Below, piece by piece: positions 25,301 to 33,384 of a stretch of DNA of 41,771 nucleotides. The stretch is taken from NCBI GenBank assembly GCA_002394965.1, contig DGVL01000150.1, positions 1 to 41,771 on the forward strand, in the 5' to 3' direction. Each line of letters opens with the position of its first letter. Positions within the stretch are counted from its first letter, which is position 1. Under the pieces are notes generated by a model that saw only the letters and a list, made by a program, of their open reading frames with translations, did not search any database and was not told where the DNA came from. The translations under genes were made by a program, and so were the position numbers. This DNA is from Lachnospira sp. UBA4285. Lineage in GTDB: Bacteria > Bacillota > Clostridia > Lachnospirales > Lachnospiraceae.

Positions 25301-25505
25301 CCGGCTTCTTTTCCGGATTTTTTTCGTTATCTGCCACTTTCCTGTCTGTACCCTTCTTCTTTCCGAACTTTTCACGGACCCTCTGGGCTTCTTCATCCGT
25401 CAGGCCGCTGGAAGCTTTGTATTCTACATCCGCCGTGCTTAAGAAATTCACGATGTCTCTTGAATTCTCAATTCCCAGTTCTTTTGCCAGTTCATAGATT
25501 CTCAT
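22353..25505 (-). CDS. infB: Translation initiation factor IF-2 with long RG/GS-rich N-terminal region
   Basis: 1050 aa, long for Bacillota (often 700-950). An IF2 N-terminal subdomain (1-50, MRIYELAKELGIENSRDIVN) is followed by about 380 residues of low complexity: K/E/A-rich to ~300, then a Gly/Ser/Gln/Arg/Tyr-rich stretch (about 310-430). A second IF2-N module lies at about 465-520. The GTPase follows: GHVDHGKT (558-565), GGITQAIGAY (582-591), DTPGHEAF (605-612) and NKID (659-662), then domains II-IV that bind fMet-tRNA. The ATG has GGAGGAGGT 5 nt upstream. It places initiator tRNA on the 30S subunit. Confidence 0.97.
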   Translation of the reverse strand: MRIYELAKELGIENSRDIVNFLSTADVEYKASSGLTDEEAQRVREKFGKKKGTDRKVADNEKNPEKKPEQREENKTQQAKAADDKQKKTRTFFHFDFRQSGNAGHSGAFTGGRQGSGRKTTSDRSTGRRNTGAKPAARRPITAKQRAAMEEEQERTAPVKEAKELTQEEMLEQIRSRNAKAAALNQESDQTAKEAKTEGMTAPAVEKPAETSAKPAKEPEKAAVSEARTETVKETEHREENAAKESSPAAEKPSKPETPVKAEKAKTKPAPKEVKSEAAPTGKPSDDLKVGQNVFAQMRELQKARQNSRSSASDRRSGERTGSYRRNGNSGQGSYSRGGSDRNGQGGRSSYSSYSHNGQGSSQGGYRGRNSSGQSSFRGNDRQEGGYNKDRAPQGRGFGAGSRPGSAKKNTEGGFGASSRPEAKNYSRRRENRKREEILDDEKENLTALTKQSHKKQQKKKEEDSIRTIIVPASVTVTDFADMLKVPAAELVKKLFLSGKAVTINDEIDYDTAEQLALEYNCLCEKEVVKDPIEELLKEPEEDPKDLKPRPPVVCVMGHVDHGKTSLLDYIRKSHVTEKESGGITQAIGAYTVKTKSNRQITFLDTPGHEAFTAMRMRGAQATDIAVLVVAADDGVMPQTIEAINHAKAANVTIIVAVNKIDKPNANVEKVKQELVEYGLVATDWGGDTEFCPVSAKTGQGVDDLLETIMLTADILDLRANPDRDARGIVIEAQLSKGRGPVATVLVQKGTLHVGDFAAAGEHYGRVRAMTNDKNKRVREAGPSVPVEIQGLNGVPNAGEVLKAFDTEREARSFAETFITQGKKQLVEESKKRVSLEDLFSQIKAGKVKELNLIVKADVQGSVEAVKQSLLKLSNDEVVVKVIHAGVGNINESDVILASASNAIIIGFNVKPENQAKAAADEENVDIRLYTVIYNAIEDVQDALKGMLEPIYEEKIMGHAEIRQIFKASGVGNIAGALVTDGRITAKSTARVFRGKDKIFEGKIASLKRFKDEAKEVKAGLECGIVFENFGGFAEGDTVEASEMVEVPRK

Positions 25506-25532
25506 ACCGACCTCCTCCTAAGAATGAGCCTT

Positions 25533-25907
25533 TCAGGGCGACATCAGTCTCCGGATCTGTCCTGCAAGCCCCGGATCCGTGACCACAGCCACCGACCGGT
25601 ATGCCTTCCCGCAGAACTTACCGAGTTCTTCTTTTGTTCCCAGCCGGATGCACGCGACATCCCGGTATGCGCTCATATCCATGAAGTGCTTCACCGTGTT
25701 GTCCGACGCATCCCTTGAAAGAATGACAAGCGCCGCCTTTCCTTTCTTCAGGGCACTTTCCGCGGAGAATTCTCCGCTGCAGCTCTTTCCGGCCCTGGTT
25801 GCCAGGCCCAGCATGCCAAGTGCCTTTTGTTCTGGCGTTCCCTTTTCACTGCTGTTCAAGTTTTCCCAGTTCCTCCTCAAGCTGCTCATACACCCGGGGT
25901 GAGACAT
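25533..25907 (-). CDS. ylxQ: YlxQ, L7Ae-family ribosomal protein-like
   Basis: Up to 124 aa. The L7Ae/L30e fold is shown by MLGLATRAGKSCSGEFSAESALKKG and AALVILSRDASDNT. Such proteins bind kink-turn RNA; the role of YlxQ is not settled. The start is uncertain: the ATG at 25907 overlaps ylxR by about 60 nt and has a poorly placed GGGAG. A TTG at 25859, preceded by AGGAGG at 12 nt, would give 108 aa and overlap ylxR by only 14 nt, closer to usual YlxQ length. The rest of the reading is secure. Confidence 0.85.
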   Translation of the reverse strand: MSHPGCMSSLRRNWENLNSSEKGTPEQKALGMLGLATRAGKSCSGEFSAESALKKGKAALVILSRDASDNTVKHFMDMSAYRDVACIRLGTKEELGKFCGKAYRSVAVVTDPGLAGQIRRLMSP

Positions 25908-26121
25908 TCTCCCGGAATGCCCTGCTGAGACCGCCTGTCACCTTTGCCTTCTTCAGGCACTGCGGATCGCGGCAGATATATGCACCCCGTCCGTTTTTCC
26001 TCCCTGTCGGGTCCAGGGCAAATGAGCCGTCCGGAAGCCTGACAATTCGGATCAGTTCCTTTTTGGGTTTCACCGTACGGCATCCGATGCACTGGCGCAT
26101 CGGCAATTTCTTTTCTGCCAA
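25846..26121 (-). CDS. ylxR: YlxR (RnpM), RNase P-modulating / nucleic-acid-binding protein
   Basis: 91 aa. The family pattern is clear: PMRQCIGCRTVKPKKELIRI, LDPTGRKNGRGAYIC, and CLKKAK. YlxR binds RNA and has been reported to bind and modulate RNase P RNA. The start is a TTG with AGGAG 9 nt upstream; an ATG seven codons later lacks such a site. It lies 17 nt after nusA, as in most Bacillota. Confidence 0.92.
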   Translation of the reverse strand: MAEKKLPMRQCIGCRTVKPKKELIRIVRLPDGSFALDPTGRKNGRGAYICRDPQCLKKAKVTGGLSRAFRENVSPRVYEQLEEELGKLEQQ

Positions 26122-26138
26122 GCGATCACACTCCTGTC

Positions 26139-27590
26139 TTATTCCTTCTGCCCGTCGGAATCATCCGGCTCTTCCGCGGACGCTTCATCTTCCGGGGCAT
26201 CCCCGTTCTTGCTTTCCTCCGGCGTTTCCTCTCTCAGTCTGTCATCGTCAGGCAGATCGCCGTCATCCAGGTAGATGCGGTCATCTTCCTGCGCGTCTCC
26301 ATACCCTTCTTCTCCCTCAAAGTCTTCAGCCGCGTCTGGATTGGCTTCATAGAACTCGCTCTCAGACTTGATGTCGATATGATAATTCGTCAGCTGTGCC
26401 GCAAGCCGCACATTCTGGCCGGTCTTGCCGATCGCCAGGGAAAGCTGGTCATCCGGAACGATGACAATCGCCTTATTGGCGCTGTTATTCTGCCTTCTGC
26501 GCCCTTCCTGCTCTTCCGGCACCTCATCCTCGTCGCCGATCTCTCCGAAGATCTGGCTGACAGAAGCGGGGCTCAGGGCATTTCCAATGAAGATGGCCGG
26601 GTTTTCGTCCCACGCAACGACGTCGATCTGCTCGCCGCCGAGTTCATTGACAATCGTGCGGACACGGGTGCCACCCGGTCCGACGCACGCGCCGATCGGA
26701 TCAACATTCGGATCATTGCTGCTGACGGCAATCTTCGTCCGGCTGCCCGCCTCACGGGCGATGGAGCGGATCTGAACAATCCCGTCGTGGATCTCAGAGA
26801 CCTCTTCCTCAAACAGTTCCTTGACAAGTTCCTTCGCGGTTCTTGAGACCTCAATGGTAACACCGGCCTTCCCGCCGTCTTCGACTTTCTGGATGTACAC
26901 GCGGATGTGCTCGCCCGGGTGATACACCTCGCCGCGGATCTGATCTTTTTCTCTGAGCATCGTCGGCGTGCGGTACTCCTCCGACTCATCCTGCCCGGCC
27001 CTTCTGCCCGGGGTGATCGTATCACTTCTCAGATTGATGAGGATGTCGCCGTGATCTGTGACTCTCTCGACCTTGCCCGTGACAATGTGCCCGACCATCG
27101 GCGCGAACTCATTGACGATCGCTTCTTTCTCCTTCTCGCGGATCTTCTGGATGATCGTGCTCTTCGCCTTCTTCGCAGCCGTTCTCTTGAACTCGTCGGC
27201 GCGCATCTCAAGGCGCATCATCGAACCGATCTGTGCAGAAGGATCGAGCTGTCTGGCCTTGGTAATTCCGATATTCAGCCACTTCTCCGGTGACGTCCTG
27301 TGGTCCTCATCAGAGACCACCGTTCTCTCGGAGTAAATGTGGATCTTTCCGGTCTCATGGTCAATATCAACCTCAACATTGGTGGCCTTCTTCGCGCCGG
27401 TATTTACAGTCTGGCGGCGGGAATCTCCCTGCTTTTTCTCATATTCCGCCTTGTACTCTTCCTTGAGCGCGTCTTCGATCGTCTGGAACATGAGTTCCCT
27501 GCTGATTCCCTTTTCCTTCTCGATCAGATCGAGCGCCTCGAGAAGCTGCTTCCCGGAATCGACGACCGCATCTTTCTTCTTTCCAGCCAT
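26139..27590 (-). CDS. nusA: Transcription termination/antitermination factor NusA
   Basis: 483 aa. The N-terminal RNA polymerase-binding domain (LLEALDLIEKEKGISRELMF) is followed by an S1 domain (GHIVTGKVERVTDHGDILINL) and two KH domains (IGACVGPGGTRVRTIVNELG and LAIGKTGQNVRLAAQLT). An acidic tail of about 65 residues follows, in place of the long C-terminal repeats of E. coli NusA. The ATG at 27590 has AGGAGG and AAAGGA upstream; an earlier in-frame start would overlap rimP. Confidence 0.96.
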   Translation of the reverse strand: MAGKKKDAVVDSGKQLLEALDLIEKEKGISRELMFQTIEDALKEEYKAEYEKKQGDSRRQTVNTGAKKATNVEVDIDHETGKIHIYSERTVVSDEDHRTSPEKWLNIGITKARQLDPSAQIGSMMRLEMRADEFKRTAAKKAKSTIIQKIREKEKEAIVNEFAPMVGHIVTGKVERVTDHGDILINLRSDTITPGRRAGQDESEEYRTPTMLREKDQIRGEVYHPGEHIRVYIQKVEDGGKAGVTIEVSRTAKELVKELFEEEVSEIHDGIVQIRSIAREAGSRTKIAVSSNDPNVDPIGACVGPGGTRVRTIVNELGGEQIDVVAWDENPAIFIGNALSPASVSQIFGEIGDEDEVPEEQEGRRRQNNSANKAIVIVPDDQLSLAIGKTGQNVRLAAQLTNYHIDIKSESEFYEANPDAAEDFEGEEGYGDAQEDDRIYLDDGDLPDDDRLREETPEESKNGDAPEDEASAEEPDDSDGQKE

Positions 27591-27612
27591 TTTTCCTTTA
27601 ATCCTCCTGTAA

Positions 27613-28080
27613 TCAGCCGGCAAATGCCAGACGGATGAGCGCGAGGTCTTTTCTGTCAAACGTCTGCTCTGAGCCGTCCTCCATCCCCAGCGTCACACAT
27701 TCTGTGTCAGCCCGCTTCAGAACCGCCGTGAATTCTTTCAGGCCGTTCTTCGCTTCGTAGAGCCTGACATCGACCTTACGGCCGATGCTGTTTTCAAAGT
27801 CCCTCGGGCGCCTTAATACCCTTGTGAGCCCGGGAGAGCTCACTTCAAAAGTATAAGCGTCCTGAATCAGATCTGACTTGTCCAGAATCTCATTGGCATC
27901 CCGGCTCACTGCTTCGCAGTCATCGATGGTCACGCCTCCGTCCTTGTCGATCGTCAGCCGCAGGTACCAGTCTCTGCCCTCCCGGGTGTACTCACAGTCC
28001 CACAGTCTGACGTCGTGCGCCTCCAGGACCGGTGTGAGCAGTTCGAGAGCCTGGCTCTCAATCCTGTCTTTTGCTTTCAA
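27613..28080 (-). CDS. rimP: Ribosome maturation factor RimP
   Basis: 155 aa, usual length. It assists 30S assembly. The N-terminal domain has LWDCEYTREGRDWYLRLTIDK and DDCEAVSRDANEILD; the motif VSSPGLTRVLRRPRDF is diagnostic. The start codon is TTG, with AAGGAG 6 nt before it. It opens the rimP-nusA-ylxR-ylxQ-infB unit, 22 nt ahead of nusA. Confidence 0.95.
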   Translation of the reverse strand: MKAKDRIESQALELLTPVLEAHDVRLWDCEYTREGRDWYLRLTIDKDGGVTIDDCEAVSRDANEILDKSDLIQDAYTFEVSSPGLTRVLRRPRDFENSIGRKVDVRLYEAKNGLKEFTAVLKRADTECVTLGMEDGSEQTFDRKDLALIRLAFAG

Positions 28081-28138
28081 GTGTTTCTCCTTATACCCAG
28101 ATCTGCATGTTTCACCGCATTCCGGCGCCGGACCTAAT

Positions 28139-28170
28139 AAAAAGAGTGAACCTTGCGGTCCACTCTTTTT
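28139..28170 (-). terminator. Terminator between tRNA-Glu and rimP
   Basis: Nearly symmetrical hairpin: 10-bp stem (28139-28148 with 28161-28170), one mismatch, three more pairs and a 4-nt loop. The T5 tract of the minus strand forms part of the stem. It ends the tRNA transcript and could work in both directions. Confidence 0.82.
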
Positions 28171-28183
28171 ACTGATATCCGAG

Positions 28184-28255
28184 TAGCTTCTAGGAGAGTC
28201 GAACTCCTGTCTTCGCCGTGAGAGGGCGACGTCTTAACCACTTGACCAAGAAGCC
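28184..28255 (-). tRNA. tRNA-Glu, anticodon CTC
   Basis: The minus strand folds as a complete cloverleaf: 7-bp acceptor stem (28249-28255 with 28185-28191, first pair G-U), D-arm with GTC/GAC stem, 5-bp anticodon stem TCGCC/GGCGA around the loop CTCTCAC (anticodon CTC, reading GAG), and T-arm AGGAG/CTCCT with TTCGACT loop. CCA is not encoded. It stands alone between a COG2426 gene and rimP with its own terminator. Confidence 0.93.
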
Positions 28256-28343
28256 ATTCGCTCGCGCTCATTTAATATACACAATATGAGACATGATTGC
28301 AAGCACTTTTTTCGGAATTCCAGAAACTTTTTTGGAGCAGCGT

Positions 28344-28820
28344 TTATGAGACCGCAAATATTGCCCCGAAGATCCCGGCAGATGCCAGTCCCATGATGAC
28401 ACCGGCAATGACAACGCCCAGCAGCACCGCCGCAGTGCTCTTCTTAAAACCCATATCCAGAATGGACGCCGCGAGGGTTCCTGTCCACGCCCCGGTCCCC
28501 GGGAGCGGGATGCCTACGAAAAGCATTAAAGCCACGAACAGACCTCTGCCCGCTGTCGCCTTGAGCTTACCGCCGCCCTTTTCACCCTTCTCCAGACAGA
28601 AGGTAAAGAACTTCCCAATGAAGCGCTTGTTCTTTCCCCACTCCAGCAGCCGCCTCGCGAACAGATAGATGAACGGAACCGGCACCATGTTGCCGATGAC
28701 ACTGACAATGTAGGACGGCACAAGCGGCAGCTGCATGGCCTGCGACACAGGGATCGCGCAGCGCAGCTCCACCAGCGGCACCATGGATATCAAGAAGATC
28801 CACAGGTAATTTTTAATCAT
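28344..28820 (-). CDS. COG2426-type small multidrug-export-like membrane protein
   Basis: 158 aa with about four membrane segments. The conserved family features are the VPLVELRCAIPV motif near residue 15, IGNMVPVPFIY, and the re-entrant FVGIPLPGTGAWTG segment. The family is named after a proposed export role that has not been firmly shown, so function is unknown. The ATG at 28820 has GAGGA upstream; an earlier in-frame start ten codons before is less well supported. It follows polC by 43 nt. Confidence 0.82.
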   Translation of the reverse strand: MIKNYLWIFLISMVPLVELRCAIPVSQAMQLPLVPSYIVSVIGNMVPVPFIYLFARRLLEWGKNKRFIGKFFTFCLEKGEKGGGKLKATAGRGLFVALMLFVGIPLPGTGAWTGTLAASILDMGFKKSTAAVLLGVVIAGVIMGLASAGIFGAIFAVS

Positions 28821-28863
28821 TGTTATCCTCTGCTTCCTTAAACAACGCATCCGGAATTCCGGA

Positions 28864-31800
28864 TCACAGGCCGCCCATCATATCAAAGATGGACAGCTGG
28901 TTCGATTCTGACATACCATCCAGCAGATGTAAAGAGTCAAGCTTGTCGATGACGGTCTGTCCGACTTTTGCACGGTTTCGCAGATCTTCCTTTGACAGGA
29001 ATTTTCCCTTTTCCGCCGCGATCTCGATTGACTCCCCGGCAACTTCTCCGATTTTGCTGACCACCTTGAAAGAAGGCATGATCTTTCCGTCGATAATCTG
29101 AAAACGTCTGGCCTTTGCCTTGTAGATGTCAATCGGAACAAACCGGAAACCTCTCGCGTACATCTCCTCAACGATCCGCATGTCTTTGAGCGCATCTTCC
29201 TCCGGACCGGTAAGTGACCCCGTCTTCTTTTTTTCGCGGTACTCCGTGAGGTATCCGGCAAGAACCTCCGGTCCCTGTGCCATCATCTCATAGTCAAATG
29301 CGTTCGCGCGGATCGAAAAGTATGCCGTATAGTAGGCAAGCGGATAGAACACCTTGCAGTAGGCGACGCGCCATGCCATCATGACATATGCGGCCGCGTG
29401 CGCCTTCGGAAACATATACTTGATCTTCTGGCAGGATTCGATATACCAGTCCGGCACGCCGTGTGCCTTCATCTCCTCAATCCACTCCGGCCTCAGCCCC
29501 TTTCCCTTGCGCACCTTCTCCATGATGGTGAATGACTTCTCGTGGTCCATTCCCTTTCCGATCAGATAGGTCATGATGTCATCTCTCGTACAGATCGCCG
29601 TGGAAATCGTCGCCTTTCCCTCCCGGATGAGGTCCTGTGCGTTTCCGTGCCATACGTCGGTTCCGTGTGAGAGACCCGATATGCGCACCAGGTCCGCGAA
29701 TTGCTTCGGTTTCGTCTCCTTTAACATCTGCATGGCGTTGTCCGTGCCGAATTCCGGTATCCCCAGCGCCCCCAGTTCACATCCTCCGATCGCATCCGGC
29801 GTGATTCCCAGTGACTTCGTGCTCTCAAAGAGCTCCATGACCTCCTTGGAATCCATCGGGATCTCCATCGGGTCCAGACCGGTCAGATCCTGAAGCATGC
29901 GAATCATTGTCGGATCAAGATGCCCAAGAATATCGAGCTTGAGCAGGTTGTGATCGATGCTGTGATAATCGAAATGTGTCGTAGTGATCGGCGTCTTCAT
30001 GTCATTGGCCGGGTGCTGTACCGGTGTGAAGGTATTGATATCCTCACCGAGCGGAAGCACGACGATTCCCCCGGGGTGCTGCCCGGTAGTCCGGCGGACA
30101 TCCACGCATCCGGCAGCCAGCCGTTCCATCTCGCACCGTCTCTTGTGGATCACGCGATTTTCTTTTTCCCCCATGTCCTCGAAATAGTGCATAACGAACC
30201 CGTAGGCCGTCTTGTCCGCGACTGTGCCGATTGTACCGGCCTTGAAGGTCTGTCCTTTTCCGAAGATGACCTCCGTGTAGGCATGGGCCTTGCTCTGATA
30301 CTCATTGGAGAAGTTCAGGTCGATATCCGGTTCCTTGTTTCCCTTGAACCCCAGGAATGTCTCAAACGGAATGTCAAACCCCATCTTCTTCAGCTTGTGA
30401 CCGCACTTCGGGCAGTACTTGTCCGGCATGTCAATCCCCGCGCCGCCCGCGTGTTTTTTGCACTCGGGATCGTCAAAATCGACAAAGTGGCAGATCGGGC
30501 AGAGATAATGAGGCGCCAGCGAATTGACCTCCGTGATACCGGCGGTGTACGCGGCGAACGAACTGCCGACCGAACCTCTCGATCCCACCATGTAGCCGTC
30601 ATCGTTAGCCTTCCACACAAGCTGCTGGGCGATGATATACATGACCGAGTAGCCGTTGGAAATGATGGAATTCAGCTCCTTGTCAAGCCGTTTTTCTACG
30701 ATGTCAGGCAGATCGGGCCCATAGATCTCATGCGCTCTTGTCGTGCAGATCTTGCGCAGCGTCTGGTCCGAGTTGGCGATGACCGGAGGCCGCTTGTCCG
30801 GCCGGACCGGGATGATCGGCTCACACATGCGGCGGATCCTCTCCGGATTTCTCACTACAACTTCAAACGCCTTCTTCGGTCCGAGATAGTCAAACTCGTG
30901 GAGCATCTCATCTGTAGTGTGCAGATACAGCGGAGCCGGATCCTCGCCGCCCATTCCCTTTCCGGCCAGAATGATGGACCGGTAGATCTCGTCCTCCGGA
31001 TTCAGGAAGTGTGCATCCGATGTGGCGACGACCGGCTTGTGAAACCGCTCCCCCAGGCGCACGATGCGTCGGTTCATATCCCGCAGGTCCTCATCACTGC
31101 TGATAAAGCTCTCATCATCCTCGATCAGGAAGTGATTATTGGCCAGCGGCTGAATCTCCAGATAGTCGTAAAAATTCACTATTCTCGCAATTTCCGCCTG
31201 ACTCACGCCGCGAAGAAGCGCCTGATACAGTTCCCCTGCCACACAGGCGCTGCCGATGATGAGTCCCTCCCGGTACTTGCACACAAGGCTCTTGGGCACC
31301 TTCGGGTAGCGATAGAAATACTGCATGTGTGAGGCTGTGATCAGCCGGTAGAGGTTGATCCGTCCCTGCTCGCTGGAGGCCAGAATGATGGCATGATGCT
31401 GATGCAGCCTTTTGATGGTGTCATCACTCATACAGCCCCGCTCATTGAGCGTGTCAAGGTCAAAGATGTCCCGTTCCGAGAGCATCCGGATCAGGCATAG
31501 ATAGATGCCGGCCGTCACCTCTGCGTCGTCCACAGCCCGGTGATGATGAAACCCTGTGTTCACATTGAAATATTTGACCAGCGTCTCCAGCCTGTAGTTA
31601 TTCAGCGAAGGCACGAGAAACTGAGCGAGCGTCATGGTGTCCACGATCGTGAAGTCAGTCTCTATCCCCATCGCGGCAGCCTTTGCACTTATAAAACTTG
31701 TGTCGAATTCCGCGTTGTGCGCCACGACAGCTGCATCTCCGATAAAATCCAGGAACTTCGGCAGCACTTCTTCCACAGGCGGCGCTTCCCGCACCATCTC

Positions 31801-33384
31801 GCCGGTGATGCTGGTCAGCTCTGTGATGCGCGGCGGCACACCGTCAAGCGGCCGCACGAATGTCGAAAAGCGGTCCGTGACTTCTCCATTCTTTACTTTC
31901 ACGGCTCCGATTTCGATGATCTCGTTGTGCTCGGCGGAGAAACCGGTCGTCTCGATATCAAACACGACGAATGTACTGTTCAGGCTCTGTCCTCTCGGAC
32001 GTACGACCAGCTTTCTCGTATCATCGACCAGATACACCTCGCAGCCGTAGAGCACCTTGAAGTCCAGATCCTCTCTTGTCTTGTCGTAATCCTTGTACAG
32101 CCCCTGCATCGTGTGATATGCATCGGTAAATGCCTGCACGACACCGTGATCCGTGATCGCAACCGCCCTGTGGCCCCATCGGATCGCCTGCTTTATGATG
32201 TCCTTGGCGTAGGAGACGCCGTCCATATCGCTCATCTTTGTATGACAGTGAAGTTCCACCCGCTTTTCAGCGGACAGATCCTCTCGTATCTTCCGGTGAT
32301 CAACCGACTTGCGAATTCCCTCCACACGCGTGATTGTGACGTCGCCTCCCGCGTAGGTGTCGACCTGTGTGATACCGCGCAGCAGAATGAAACTGCCTTC
32401 TTTGATGTATTCCTTCACATCCGGCAGTTCTTCATTGCGCAGAAACATCTTGCAGGAAATCGTGTCCGTGAAGTCTGTGACGTCGAAAGTCAGAATCACA
32501 CGTTCCCCGCGAATCGGGAATTCTTCTACCTTGCGGATCATGCCATCGATCGTCACGCGGCCCATCTCCGTATCGATCGAAGAAATCGGAACCGGATCAT
32601 CATCAAAATCGCGCCCGTAGAGCACATCCGGGTTCTCCGGTCTGTGGTAGAACTTCTTCTGTCTGCTTTCTTCGCCCTGCCTGTACCCGCCGTAACTTCC
32701 CCTTGCAGCAGGCGGCGCAGCCTTGGGCTGTGGCGCGCGCTGCGCATCAGCGGACTTCCCAGGTGCCTGATTCTTTTTCTGCGCGGCTTCCTGTCTCTTG
32801 TTCCCTGCCTCGGCCCGGTTCTGGATCTCCCGTACCCGGCGATCGGTTCTGGCGGCTTTTTCTTTAAGAAACGCCTCCTGATTGTCGGTTTTTTCCCGCA
32901 TCTCAACCAGCACCGGGCGATGGAAACGCACCCGGAATATCTGTTCAAAGTACTGTTGGAGCGATTCCTTGTAGGAATCCGCGATCATGCCGCCTGGGAC
33001 ACGAATCGTGAGGACGTTCCCGGAAAGATCTATGTCAGAGGCTGTATAGAGCGAAAAAAGAAGAGGCCAGTACTGACGGAGCTCAAAATCAATGCTGTCC
33101 TTGTATTCATCCACGATATACCGGGGGGTGTACTGATCCGAGAGGTGGTAGCGGTCCAGGATTCTCACGCGTCCGTCTTTCGGGAAATACTGCTTTTTCA
33201 GCAGCTTTTCAATGTCAAAGAGCTGGCGCTTTGGCAGGATGCGGGAGCTCATGGTGTAAATCAGCACATTGGTGTGCGTCGTGGTCTGTGAGATTTTCGT
33301 GACAGTGACATCAGCCAGAATCTCCCGCAGATTCTGCGGGACATTCAGCTGTGGAAAAACATCAAAAAACAGCATAGAACTCAT
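28864..33384 (-). CDS. polC: DNA polymerase III PolC-type alpha subunit
   Basis: 1506 aa, the gram-positive replicative polymerase. Domain order: N-terminal domain (to ~160), a basic low-complexity linker (about 165-250), OB fold (~265-355), PHP domain beginning VELHCHTKMSD (~378), inserted 3'-5' exonuclease with FVVFDIETTGF (~474) and HHRAVDDAE, then the polymerase core with GSRGSVGSSF (~937), a four-cysteine zinc site (CPIC...CPKC) and the catalytic PDIDLNFS (~1020). The ATG at 33384 overlaps the ispG stop as ATGA; an ATG three codons later and a TTG at 33390 are alternatives. It is the last gene of the uppS-polC cluster. Confidence 0.97.
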   Translation of the reverse strand: MSSMLFFDVFPQLNVPQNLREILADVTVTKISQTTTHTNVLIYTMSSRILPKRQLFDIEKLLKKQYFPKDGRVRILDRYHLSDQYTPRYIVDEYKDSIDFELRQYWPLLFSLYTASDIDLSGNVLTIRVPGGMIADSYKESLQQYFEQIFRVRFHRPVLVEMREKTDNQEAFLKEKAARTDRRVREIQNRAEAGNKRQEAAQKKNQAPGKSADAQRAPQPKAAPPAARGSYGGYRQGEESRQKKFYHRPENPDVLYGRDFDDDPVPISSIDTEMGRVTIDGMIRKVEEFPIRGERVILTFDVTDFTDTISCKMFLRNEELPDVKEYIKEGSFILLRGITQVDTYAGGDVTITRVEGIRKSVDHRKIREDLSAEKRVELHCHTKMSDMDGVSYAKDIIKQAIRWGHRAVAITDHGVVQAFTDAYHTMQGLYKDYDKTREDLDFKVLYGCEVYLVDDTRKLVVRPRGQSLNSTFVVFDIETTGFSAEHNEIIEIGAVKVKNGEVTDRFSTFVRPLDGVPPRITELTSITGEMVREAPPVEEVLPKFLDFIGDAAVVAHNAEFDTSFISAKAAAMGIETDFTIVDTMTLAQFLVPSLNNYRLETLVKYFNVNTGFHHHRAVDDAEVTAGIYLCLIRMLSERDIFDLDTLNERGCMSDDTIKRLHQHHAIILASSEQGRINLYRLITASHMQYFYRYPKVPKSLVCKYREGLIIGSACVAGELYQALLRGVSQAEIARIVNFYDYLEIQPLANNHFLIEDDESFISSDEDLRDMNRRIVRLGERFHKPVVATSDAHFLNPEDEIYRSIILAGKGMGGEDPAPLYLHTTDEMLHEFDYLGPKKAFEVVVRNPERIRRMCEPIIPVRPDKRPPVIANSDQTLRKICTTRAHEIYGPDLPDIVEKRLDKELNSIISNGYSVMYIIAQQLVWKANDDGYMVGSRGSVGSSFAAYTAGITEVNSLAPHYLCPICHFVDFDDPECKKHAGGAGIDMPDKYCPKCGHKLKKMGFDIPFETFLGFKGNKEPDIDLNFSNEYQSKAHAYTEVIFGKGQTFKAGTIGTVADKTAYGFVMHYFEDMGEKENRVIHKRRCEMERLAAGCVDVRRTTGQHPGGIVVLPLGEDINTFTPVQHPANDMKTPITTTHFDYHSIDHNLLKLDILGHLDPTMIRMLQDLTGLDPMEIPMDSKEVMELFESTKSLGITPDAIGGCELGALGIPEFGTDNAMQMLKETKPKQFADLVRISGLSHGTDVWHGNAQDLIREGKATISTAICTRDDIMTYLIGKGMDHEKSFTIMEKVRKGKGLRPEWIEEMKAHGVPDWYIESCQKIKYMFPKAHAAAYVMMAWRVAYCKVFYPLAYYTAYFSIRANAFDYEMMAQGPEVLAGYLTEYREKKKTGSLTGPEEDALKDMRIVEEMYARGFRFVPIDIYKAKARRFQIIDGKIMPSFKVVSKIGEVAGESIEIAAEKGKFLSKEDLRNRAKVGQTVIDKLDSLHLLDGMSESNQLSIFDMMGGL

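Noticed and set aside
28121..28132. Perfect 12-bp palindrome TCCGGCGCCGGA before rimP
   Set aside because: Short GC palindromes are expected by chance at this base composition; it has no T-run and no repeat copy that I could see.
29920..33291. Long plus-strand open frames (470 and 583 codons) opposite polC
   Set aside because: Same explanation: antisense shadows of a conserved gene with Arg/His/Leu-rich composition.
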